From the NCBI GenBank assembly GCA_964528575.1, contig CAZGTQ010000055.1, positions 1 through 19,887 on the forward strand: a stretch of 19,887 nt of DNA, given 5' to 3'. This DNA comes from CAZGTQ01 sp964528575. Lineage in GTDB: Bacteria; Planctomycetota; UBA1135; GCA-002686595. Each line of letters starts with the position of its first letter. The first letter of the stretch is position 1. Below the pieces are notes generated by a model, which was given only the letters and a program-made list of their open reading frames with translations, made no database searches and was not told where the DNA came from. Both the position numbers and the translations under genes were made by a program. Shown here piece after piece: positions 6,760 through 13,548 of this stretch.

Positions 6760-8231
6760 TACGGCAAAAGCGCCAGCGGCACCGCGTTCGAGACGAGCGC
6801 GAGCACGCCGGACGCGGGGAAGACGACGACGGCGTGGTGCAGCGTGGAGCCCGCGAGCGCCGGCGCCGTGCCGGGCGGGACGACGAGGCTCGCGCTCGCG
6901 GAGCCCGCCGCGTCCAGGACGCCGAGCGTGCCCGACCACGATCCCTGGTTCGCGCTCGTCAGCGTCAGGAACGTGTACGCGTCGAAGTTCAGCGGCAGGA
7001 CGAAGCCGTCCCACGCGAGGCCCGGCGACGTGCCGCTCAGCGTGCCGAGCACGAGGTAGAACGAGCCGGCGAGCGCGGAGCCGTGGTCGAACGCGAGCGT
7101 CTGCGTGCCGCCGCTCGCGAGCGACAGCGTCGCGGGGCTCGCCGTGAGCGGCACCCACGCGAACGCGGCGCCGGGCTGGTAGTCGAGCTCCTCGTCGGTG
7201 CGCGCTCCGACGAGCGCGACGCTGGTCGAGAGCGCGGCCGCGGTGCCGAAGTCGAGCCCCGAGTCGCCGTTCGCGGGCGCGAGCTCGACGAGCCGAGCGC
7301 CGCTGAGCGCATCGAACACGTGCGCCGCGCCCGCGTTCTCCCTGGTCGCGCTCACGAGAGCGAGGCGCGCGGACAGGGCGACCGCGACGCCGAACCGCTC
7401 GCCCGGCTGAGGGGCCGGCGGCAGCAGCGTGGTGATCGGCGCGCCCGTCGCCGTGTCGAAGACGTAGGCGGCTCCGAACGGCGCGCTCGGCCCGCCGTCG
7501 GGCGAGCCGACGAGGGCGAGGCCGCCCCAGAGCGCGACGCTCGCTCCCGGCGTGGCTCCAACGAGGGCGAACAGCTCGACGCCCGCGGCCGCGTCGAAGA
7601 GGTGCGCCGGTCCGCCGTCGCGGCCGACGAGCGCGAGGCCGCCCCAGAGCGCGACGCTCGAGCCGAAGCGGTCGCCCGGGACGAGGCCCGCGGCGGTGAG
7701 CACGCCGAGCTGCGCCCCCGTCGCGACGTCGAACACGTACGCGCCCCCGGCTCCCGCCGCTTTGCCGTCGGCGCCGACCAGCGCGCGGTCGCCCCAGAGC
7801 GCGACCGCGGCACCGAAGCGGTCGAGGTCCGCGCCGTCGGTCGGCGCGAGCTCGCGGACCAGCGCTCCCGTCGTGACCTCGAAGACGTAGGCGCGGCCGA
7901 CCCGGCTCCCGACGCCGCCGGCGGACGGCGCGCCGACGAGCGCGAGGTCGCCGGAGAGGGACACGCTGCGCCCGAAGCCGGCGCCGGCGGCCGGAGCGAC
8001 GAGCTCGAAGAGCTGCGCTCCCGTCGTGACGTCGAAGACGTACGCCGCGTCGCACTCGGTGCCGACGAGGGCCCGATCGCCGTCGATCGAGACGTCGACT
8101 CCGAGCTGGCAGGTGGCTCCGCCGCTCGACGACGCGAGCTGGACCTCGCTCTGAGCGAGCGGTCCCGCCGCCGTCGCGATCGACCACGACGCCGCGAGCA
8201 GCGCGACGGCCCCGAGTCGTGAGAGCTTCAT
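6759..8231 (-). CDS. Secreted seven-blade FG-GAP-like propeller protein with planctomycete-type C-terminal module
   Basis: 490 residues. A signal peptide (about 1-27) is followed by seven repeats of the form (A/S)V(A/S)L.G.LALVG...AYVFD..TGA.. over about residues 40-340, which suggests one closed seven-blade beta propeller. The FG-GAP calcium-binding signature is degenerate. From about 345 to the end there is a second module with SLASGGTQTLAFDHG, GTLSGTSPGLAW, LPLNFDAYTFLTLTSAN, LGVLDAAGSAS, LHHAVVVF and SNAVPLALLP. I recognise this as a recurrent C-terminal module of secreted proteins in some planctomycetes, probably a surface or sorting domain. A strong AGGAGG six bases before the ATG fixes the start, so the 29-residue upstream extension is rejected. 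The ligand is unknown. Confidence 0.85.
   Translation of the reverse strand: MKLSRLGAVALLAASWSIATAAGPLAQSEVQLASSSGGATCQLGVDVSIDGDRALVGTECDAAYVFDVTTGAQLFELVAPAAGAGFGRSVSLSGDLALVGAPSAGGVGSRVGRAYVFEVTTGALVRELAPTDGADLDRFGAAVALWGDRALVGADGKAAGAGGAYVFDVATGAQLGVLTAAGLVPGDRFGSSVALWGGLALVGRDGGPAHLFDAAAGVELFALVGATPGASVALWGGLALVGSPDGGPSAPFGAAYVFDTATGAPITTLLPPAPQPGERFGVAVALSARLALVSATRENAGAAHVFDALSGARLVELAPANGDSGLDFGTAAALSTSVALVGARTDEELDYQPGAAFAWVPLTASPATLSLASGGTQTLAFDHGSALAGSFYLVLGTLSGTSPGLAWDGFVLPLNFDAYTFLTLTSANQGSWSGTLGVLDAAGSASASLVVPPGTAPALAGSTLHHAVVVFPASGVLALVSNAVPLALLP
7516..7660. repeat. Identical 28-base direct repeats within the propeller gene
   Basis: Bases 7516-7543 and 7633-7660 are identical and 117 bases (39 codons) apart, so they are in frame and encode the same ALWGGLALVG blade core. 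A third, diverged copy lies near 7783-7810. This points to a recent blade duplication or gene conversion. Confidence 0.75.
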
Positions 8232-8433
8232 GCCGAACCTCCTGACGATCACCCTGTGGCGACGTGGTCGAACCAGCGCGGACCTCGACGGACGCGGCGC
8301 GGGGCGCGTTCGGCCCACGTCCGCCCGTCCCTGAGGCTGTCCACGCCAAACACCCTACGCTAACCCCTCCACCCGGCCCGCGCTCACACGCGACCGGAGG
8401 TGGCCCACGCGCGGCTCCTCAGCAGTCCAGTCC

Positions 8434-8517
8434 CGCGCCCGCGCGCGCCGGGGCGCACGCGCACGCGCACGCACCCGCGCACGTACACGCCCGCCCGCAC
8501 GCGCGCGCCCGCGCGGG
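8434..8517. repeat. Alternating purine/pyrimidine (CG/CA) low-complexity tract
   Basis: The tract consists of near-continuous CG, CA and TA steps such as GCGCACGCGCACGCGCACGC, with short C-run interruptions. This composition favours left-handed Z-DNA under negative supercoiling. It also produces misleading open frames of His-Ala or Arg-Ala repeats, which are not treated as genes. Confidence 0.65.
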
Positions 8518-8530
8518 CCCGCCACCCCCA

Positions 8531-8560
8531 CCCTCCGCCCTGCGGACCGGGGGCGGGGGG
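8531..8560 (+). other. GC-rich hairpin in the leader of the DUF2254-like gene
   Basis: Arms 8531-8540 and 8551-8560 pair over 10 positions, with one G-U wobble, around a 10-base loop. It ends 79 bases before the ATG at 8640. The right arm is part of a G-rich run (GGGGGCGGGGGG) that could alternatively form a G-quadruplex. There is no T tract, so a role as terminator is doubtful. Confidence 0.45.
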
Positions 8561-8639
8561 CGATGGTTGCACCTCTCGTGCCACGTCTCTCGTCGCTCGT
8601 TGGACTCGCCCGGGGTCGCGCGGCATCCTCGCGCGGCGC

Positions 8640-10145
8640 ATGAGCTCGTCTCCCTGGAAGTCGCCGCGGCCGCCGGTCGCGCCCTACGTCTTCGCGGCCG
8701 CGGGGATCGTCGCGTTCCTCGTCGTGCTCGACGTCGCGGGAGCGCTGCCCGACGAGCTCTGGCCCGTCGTCCACGACGCCGACGCCGCGCGGCTGGTCGC
8801 GAACGCGCTCGCGCGGGCGTCGGTCGCGCTGATCTCGACGCTGCTCGCGTCGCTGTTCCTCGCGATCCCGCTGACGGCGAACATGTACACGCCGCAGCTC
8901 GTCGAGCTGTTCGCGCGCTCGTGGACGAACCGCATCGCGCTCGGGCTCTTCGTCGCGTCCGCGGCGTACTCGACGTGGCTCACCGCGCTCGTCGATGCCG
9001 CCGAGCCGCCGTCGGCGCTGCTCGCGATCGGGCTCGTCCTCGTCCTCGCGACGATCGCGATCCTCATGCCGTTCCTGTTCAACGTGCTGCGGATGCTCGA
9101 TCCCGAAGAGATCATCGCGCGCGTCGCGGGGACGGTCGACGACGCGATGCACGTGCGGCACTCGGGCGTCGTCGAGCGGCACCGGCTCGCCCGGCGCATC
9201 CGCCAGCTCGGCAACGTCGCCCTGCGCAGCCTCGAGCGCTCCGACCGCGACACGGCGCTCGCCGCGGTGCACGCGCTCGGGGCGTGCGCGACGCGCTATC
9301 TCGACGTCAAGCCGTCGAAGCCCGCCGAGTGGTTCCACGTGGACGGCGAGCTGTTCCCCGGGCTCTCCGACGAGGCGCTCGAGCTGATGCGCGACGAGAC
9401 GACGTGGGTCGAGATGGAGCTCATCGGCCAGCTCGGACGAGCGTACGACTCGGCGCTCAGGAAGGCGCCCGACGTCGTCAGCGCGATCGGCGCCACCGCG
9501 CGCGCGTTCGCGGCCGAGGCGACGCGGCGCGGGCACTCCGGCTCGTTCGCGCTCACCGCGCGCTACTTCAACAACTTCCTGCGCGAGGCGATCAAGCGGC
9601 GCGATCTGCACGCGCTCTACGACCTGCTCTTCCAGATCCGCCAGCTCGCGATCGGCACCTGGGCCGCCGACCCGGCCGCCGTCGTCGAGATGGCGCGCCA
9701 CCTCGCGTACTACGGAGCGATGGCCGCGCGCGCCGGCATGCCGTTCGCGCACGACCTCGTGTCGTACGACCTCGGCGCCGTCGTCGCGTCCGCCGCGCAG
9801 CGCGAGCGGCCCGAGCTCGTCCCGCTCGTCGACGCGTTCCTCGCCGCCGGCGACGTGCGCGACGAGCTCACCGCGGGCGTCATCAAGTCGCGGCTGCTCG
9901 CGGCGGCCTCGCTGCGCGCCGCCGAGCACCCGCTGCTCGCCGAGCACGTCGAGGCGAGCGTGCGCGGCGCGGCGCGCGATCTGCTCGAGCGCGCGAGCGA
10001 GGATCTCCTGTCCGAGGAGACCCCGCGCTCGTTCTGGGAGGTCACCGACCGCCAGCTCAACCTCGACTGGGTCGCGCCCGCCCTGCGGCCGGTGCTGCGC
10101 GACGTGGTCGAGCGCATCGGCGCGGCCCGCGTGGCCGTTCGGTAG
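8640..10145 (+). CDS. DUF2254-like four-helix membrane protein
   Basis: 501 residues. Four hydrophobic segments occupy the first 155 residues (about 15-35, 60-82, 98-120, 123-148), and a long helical soluble region rich in Arg/Glu runs to the end. The stretch TANMYTPQLVELFARSWTNRIALGLFVASAAYS resembles the conserved part of DUF2254 membrane proteins (QFSPR...F..D..NQ..LG.F...F.YS). Function in that family is not established. It lies 12 bases upstream of pqiA and is probably co-transcribed with the pqiAB-like pair, which suggests an envelope role. The chosen ATG gives a short polar lead before the first helix. An in-frame ATG at 8400 would add 80 residues of low-complexity Arg/Pro sequence from the non-coding tract and is rejected. 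No Shine-Dalgarno is visible. Confidence 0.65.
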   Translation: MSSSPWKSPRPPVAPYVFAAAGIVAFLVVLDVAGALPDELWPVVHDADAARLVANALARASVALISTLLASLFLAIPLTANMYTPQLVELFARSWTNRIALGLFVASAAYSTWLTALVDAAEPPSALLAIGLVLVLATIAILMPFLFNVLRMLDPEEIIARVAGTVDDAMHVRHSGVVERHRLARRIRQLGNVALRSLERSDRDTALAAVHALGACATRYLDVKPSKPAEWFHVDGELFPGLSDEALELMRDETTWVEMELIGQLGRAYDSALRKAPDVVSAIGATARAFAAEATRRGHSGSFALTARYFNNFLREAIKRRDLHALYDLLFQIRQLAIGTWAADPAAVVEMARHLAYYGAMAARAGMPFAHDLVSYDLGAVVASAAQRERPELVPLVDAFLAAGDVRDELTAGVIKSRLLAAASLRAAEHPLLAEHVEASVRGAARDLLERASEDLLSEETPRSFWEVTDRQLNLDWVAPALRPVLRDVVERIGAARVAVR

Positions 10146-10157
10146 GATCGCGCGCGT

Positions 10158-10757
10158 ATGGACGACGCGCTCAAGGCCTGCCACTGCTGCGGGCTCGTGC
10201 ACGTGCTGCCGGAGGTGCCGCGCGGCCGCGTCGCCGTCTGCACGCGCTGCGGGACGCGCCTGTGGCGGCCGCGGCGCCTGCGCGACGCGAACCGCTGGGC
10301 GGCGTCGGCGGCGCTCGCGGCGCTCCTGCTCTGGCCGCTCGGCATCGGGCTGCCCGTGCTGTCGGTCGAGCGCCTGGGCCAGACGAACGAGCAGAGCATC
10401 TGGAGCGGGACGATCAGCCTCCTCTCGAACGGCGACCTCCTCGTCGGCGGCATCGTCCTCGTCTGCTCGGTCGTCATCCCGCTGCTCAAGCTCGCGGGGC
10501 TGCTCGCGATCACGAGCCGCCTCGCGCTGCTCTCGAGCCGCCATCGCGCGGGCACGTACCGCATGATCGAGCTCGCCGGGCGCTGGGGCATGGTCGACGT
10601 GCTGCTCGTCGCGCTGATGGTCTCGTTCCTGAAGCTCGGCGACGTCGTCGAGGTCACGCCCGGTCCGGGCGTCGTCGCGTTCGCGCTGTGCGTCGGCCTC
10701 AGCCTCGTCGCGGGCGCGTTCTTCGACCCGCACGCCCTGTGGGAGAGCGAGCGATGA
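10158..10757 (+). CDS. pqiA: Paraquat-inducible protein A (PqiA), single-domain form
   Basis: 199 residues. An N-terminal zinc-ribbon-like motif has C8/C11 and C28/C31, followed by four membrane helices (about 44-66, 83-107, 128-150, 164-186). The PqiA hallmark RWGMVDVLLVALMVSFLKLG precedes a GPGVVAFALCVG helix. E. coli PqiA carries two such units in about 417 residues, so this is a half-length, one-unit form, as in several other phyla. PqiA is an inner-membrane partner of the MCE protein PqiB in lipid movement across the envelope. The stop overlaps the pqiB-like start as ATGA. An AGGA about 10 bases upstream supports the start. Confidence 0.88.
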   Translation: MDDALKACHCCGLVHVLPEVPRGRVAVCTRCGTRLWRPRRLRDANRWAASAALAALLLWPLGIGLPVLSVERLGQTNEQSIWSGTISLLSNGDLLVGGIVLVCSVVIPLLKLAGLLAITSRLALLSSRHRAGTYRMIELAGRWGMVDVLLVALMVSFLKLGDVVEVTPGPGVVAFALCVGLSLVAGAFFDPHALWESER

Positions 10758-12148
10758 GCGACCTCCCGCGCGCGGCCGTCCGCGAGGAGCACGCTTCGCG
10801 CCTCGCTTGGATCCTGCCGGTCCTCGCGCTCGCGCTCGTCGTCTTCTTCGGCTGGCAGGCGTGGCAGGAGCGCGGTCTCGACGTGCGCATCTCGTTCGAG
10901 CAGGGCCACGGCATCAAGCCCGGCGACACGGTGCGCTACCGCGGCATCACGCTCGGCGAGGTGCGCGCGGTGCGCCTCGACGAGTCGCTCGAGCACGTCG
11001 AGCTCGATGTGCGACTCGAGCGCAAGGCCAGCGCGCTCGCGCGGGAGGGCGCGCGCTTCTGGATCGTGCGGCCGCAGGTCTCGCTCGCCGGGATCGCGGG
11101 GCTCGAGACGATCGTCGGCGCGCGCTACATCGAGCTCCTGCCCGGCCCGTCGAGCGCGGAACGGCGCTCGCGCTTCGCGGGGCTCGAGTCGCCGCCGGTG
11201 TACGAGGGCTTGCAGCCCGGCGGGCTCGAGGTGCGGCTCCTCGCGGCGCGCCGCGGCAGCCTGAGCCCGTCGGTGCCGGTGTACTACCGCCAGACGCAGG
11301 TCGGGCGCGTGCTCTCGGTGCAGCTCACGAGCGACGGCAACGCGGTCGAGGCGCTCGCGTACATCGAGCCGATGTACGCGCCGCTCGTGCGCGAGAGGAC
11401 GCGCTTCTGGCGCGCGAGCGGGATCGACGTCGAGGCGAACCTGCGCGGCGTACGCATGCGCACCGAGTCGCTCCAGACGCTGCTGTTCGGCGGGGTCGCT
11501 CTGGCGACGCCCGAGAACGCGGGTTCGCCGGCGCGTCCGCTCCAGGCGTTCGAGCTGGCGGAAGAGCCCGAGGAGGAGTGGCAGACGTGGCAGCCGTCGA
11601 TCCCGCTCGGCTCGTCGATCCTGCCGGCGGGCTCGTCGCTTCCGCGACCGACGCGCGCGAAGCTGACGTGGACGAAGGACGGCATGTTCGGGCGCGAGCA
11701 GGAGCGCGAGGGTTGGGTGCTGGCGCTGGAGAACGGCTTGCTCGGCCCCGCGGACGTGCTGCAGCCGGCGGGCGACGTCGAGCGCGGCACCGCGGTGCTC
11801 GAGCTCGTGGACCAGCGCTTCGAGATCGCGGGTCCTCCGGCGTGGGAGCACCACGGCCTCGCGCTGCGCGAGCTCGACCCGCCGGTCACGCCGTGGCCGA
11901 GCGCGGCGGTGCGTCGCCCGAGCGCGCCCGAGGACTGCCTCGTCGTCGCCGACCCCGCGCTCGCGCCGCTCGCGATCGGGGCCGACCGGCTCACCGCCGA
12001 CGGCGAGCTGTGGCGCGTCGACGGCTCGCTCGCGATCGACGCCGACTGGCACGGCGCGGCCGTGCTCGCGCGCGCGGACGGCCGCCTGATCGGCATCGCG
12101 CTGTGCGACGACGACGAGTGGAGCGTCGCGACGCTGCAGCGCTTCTGA
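10754..12148 (+). CDS. pqiB: PqiB-like protein: two MCE (MlaD) domains plus a degenerate trypsin-like C-terminal domain
   Basis: 464 residues. A membrane helix at about 18-36 is followed by MCE domain 1 (about 42-132, with GIKPGDTVRYRGITLGEV and GLETIVGARYIEL) and MCE domain 2 (about 158-255, with VPVYYRQTQVGRV and SLQTLLFGGVAL). MCE proteins form hexameric rings or tubes that carry lipids between inner and outer membrane. E. coli PqiB has three MCE domains in about 546 residues, and here the third is absent. In its place, residues about 300-464 resemble an S1-family protease fold: EGWVLALENGLLGPADVL at 319-336 where GSGFVV..GLILTAAHV is expected, then HGLALRELDPP, and WHGAAVLARADGRLIGIAL at 432-450 where GDSGAPVL..DGRLVGI is expected. 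The catalytic Ser and His positions are lost. The protease-fold call is by eye only. Confidence 0.83.
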   Translation: MSDLPRAAVREEHASRLAWILPVLALALVVFFGWQAWQERGLDVRISFEQGHGIKPGDTVRYRGITLGEVRAVRLDESLEHVELDVRLERKASALAREGARFWIVRPQVSLAGIAGLETIVGARYIELLPGPSSAERRSRFAGLESPPVYEGLQPGGLEVRLLAARRGSLSPSVPVYYRQTQVGRVLSVQLTSDGNAVEALAYIEPMYAPLVRERTRFWRASGIDVEANLRGVRMRTESLQTLLFGGVALATPENAGSPARPLQAFELAEEPEEEWQTWQPSIPLGSSILPAGSSLPRPTRAKLTWTKDGMFGREQEREGWVLALENGLLGPADVLQPAGDVERGTAVLELVDQRFEIAGPPAWEHHGLALRELDPPVTPWPSAAVRRPSAPEDCLVVADPALAPLAIGADRLTADGELWRVDGSLAIDADWHGAAVLARADGRLIGIALCDDDEWSVATLQRF

Positions 12149-12161
12149 TCGGCGCGCCGCG

Positions 12162-13526
12162 TCAGATCGTCACTTCGACGACGGTGATCGCGCCCGCGGT
12201 CAGCTCGACGCGCGTCGACCAAACGCTCTCGCCGTCGCTGCGGCGCACGAGCTCGACTTCGAGCACTCCCGGCGCCAGCACCTCGGTGTGGTAGCGGCCG
12301 TCCTCCTGCAGGTACGAGCCGAACGTCGCCCCGTCCTCGTGGTAGCGCACGACGTCGCGCGTCGGCGTCCACGGCTCGTTCGACGCGCGCCGCAGCCGCA
12401 GGTCCAGCAACTGGGGCTCGGCGCTCGCCCGGCGCAGGTCGATCGCGAGGCGCGCGCCCGAGCGGACGACGAACCGCGCGCGGGCGACCTGGTCCGCGCG
12501 GATCTCGACCTCGAGCGCGAGCGACTCGTCGAACGTGTACACGTGCGGCGGCGTCGAGTAGCGCTGCGCGAGCGTCACCGTTGCCGGGCCGAGCGCGAGG
12601 TTCTCGACCAGACCGCCCGGCCCGATGTGCCCGTCGTCGACGAACAGCCGATAGCCGCGCGTACGCTCGTGCTCGATTCGCACCGCGAACGAGCGCATCG
12701 GCACCCCGTCCTGGTCGACGACCTCGACGCGCAGGCGACCGGGATTTTCGAGTGGCGCCAGCACGAGCACGTGCGCAGCGACCCAGCCGGGCTCTACGAG
12801 CACGTCGACGGCGCGCGCGGCCGTGCCGGCGTCGCGGTCCTCGACCGACAGGAACGCCCAGGAGCGCTCACGGAAGTAGAAGAGCGACGCCCCGCGCTCG
12901 TCGCTCAGGCCCTGGCGCAAGGGCGCGTCTGCGCCGCCCGGCTCGGCGGCGAAGCGCGCCAGGACGCGCAACCCGCTCGCCGGCCGCCCGTCGGCGTGCG
13001 CGACCCGCACCTCGAGCGCGCCGCCGGGGAGCACGTGCCGCAGCGGCTCGTCGCTCTCGACCGCGTACGTCGCGTCGTTCTGCCCGAGCTCCCGCGGCCA
13101 CGCCGTCCACAAGGCGAAACGTCCGTCCCAGCCGTCGCCGCCGTCGTCGAGCGCGAGTTGGAACCGTCCGCCGTCGTCCGCGAACGTCTCGCCTAGCTTG
13201 ACGCGCGGATCGGCCGCGCGCACGGCGTGCAGCCGCGCGCTCACCGGCGTCCCGTCCGCGAGCACCACGGCGCCGGTGACGAGCTCGCGCGCAAGGGGCT
13301 CGGCCGCCTCGAGCGCAGGCGTCGTCGCGAGCGGGAGCCGCTCTGCACGCGGTTCCTGAACGAGCGCCGCGCGCGCCGAAGGCTCTCGTTTCGCCGCGCC
13401 GGCGTCGCCGGCGGTCGCGCTCGCCGCACCGCTCCTGTCTCCCGCGGCGCACGCTCGCCACGCCGCGGATCCGGCGCCGACGACCGCGAGCACGACGAGC
13501 AGCAGCATCGCTCTCGGTCTCCTCAT
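12162..13526 (-). CDS. Exported beta-sandwich protein with carboxypeptidase-regulatory-like repeats
   Basis: 454 residues. A hydrophobic N-terminal segment (about 7-25) serves as signal or anchor and is followed by a low-complexity Ala/Gly/Arg spacer to about residue 80. Next come several beta-rich units, each opening with a pattern seen in carboxypeptidase regulatory-like or FN3-like modules: ELVTGAVVLADGTPVSARL, GALEVRVAHADGRPASGLRV and GRLRVEVVDQDGVPMRSFAV. The last part ends in GVLEVELVRRSDGESVWST. No catalytic motif is visible. Such proteins in planctomycetes are usually surface or periplasmic structural proteins. The gene sits 22 bases downstream of the ABC permease and probably belongs to that operon. 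An internal ATG at codon 7 is an alternative start. Function is unknown. Confidence 0.75.
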   Translation of the reverse strand: MRRPRAMLLLVVLAVVGAGSAAWRACAAGDRSGAASATAGDAGAAKREPSARAALVQEPRAERLPLATTPALEAAEPLARELVTGAVVLADGTPVSARLHAVRAADPRVKLGETFADDGGRFQLALDDGGDGWDGRFALWTAWPRELGQNDATYAVESDEPLRHVLPGGALEVRVAHADGRPASGLRVLARFAAEPGGADAPLRQGLSDERGASLFYFRERSWAFLSVEDRDAGTAARAVDVLVEPGWVAAHVLVLAPLENPGRLRVEVVDQDGVPMRSFAVRIEHERTRGYRLFVDDGHIGPGGLVENLALGPATVTLAQRYSTPPHVYTFDESLALEVEIRADQVARARFVVRSGARLAIDLRRASAEPQLLDLRLRRASNEPWTPTRDVVRYHEDGATFGSYLQEDGRYHTEVLAPGVLEVELVRRSDGESVWSTRVELTAGAITVVEVTI

Positions 13527-13548
13527 CCCGTTTCCACCGTAGCGCGTC

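Larger units (their letters stand above)
8232..8639. other. 408-base non-coding divergent region
   Basis: This region lies between the start of the propeller gene (minus) and the DUF2254-like gene (plus). I see no convincing gene: the frames open across it encode Arg/Pro/His/Ala low-complexity strings. It holds an alternating purine/pyrimidine tract (8434-8517) and a GC hairpin (8531-8560). It must also contain the two divergent promoters, but no clear -35/-10 pair stands out. Confidence 0.7.

Noticed and set aside
8400..8639. N-terminal extension of the DUF2254-like protein and a His-Ala-repeat frame in the same stretch
   Set aside because: Both arise from the alternating CG/CA tract. The extension is Arg/Pro-rich and unlike a membrane-protein leader, and the ATG at 8640 gives a normal N-terminus.
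8355..10733. Minus-strand open frame of about 790 codons opposite the DUF2254-like and pqiA genes
   Set aside because: It encodes highly charged Arg/Asp/Glu low-complexity protein, typical of the antisense frame of GC-rich genes, and has no domain.
9710..12052. Minus-strand open frame of about 780 codons opposite the pqiB-like gene
   Set aside because: Same antisense artefact: low-complexity charged sequence, while the plus strand has clear MCE and PqiA motifs.
12150..12159. CGGCGCGCCG palindrome between the convergent pqiB-like and beta-sandwich genes
   Set aside because: It is too short to be a convincing terminator, and such GC palindromes are expected often at this base composition.
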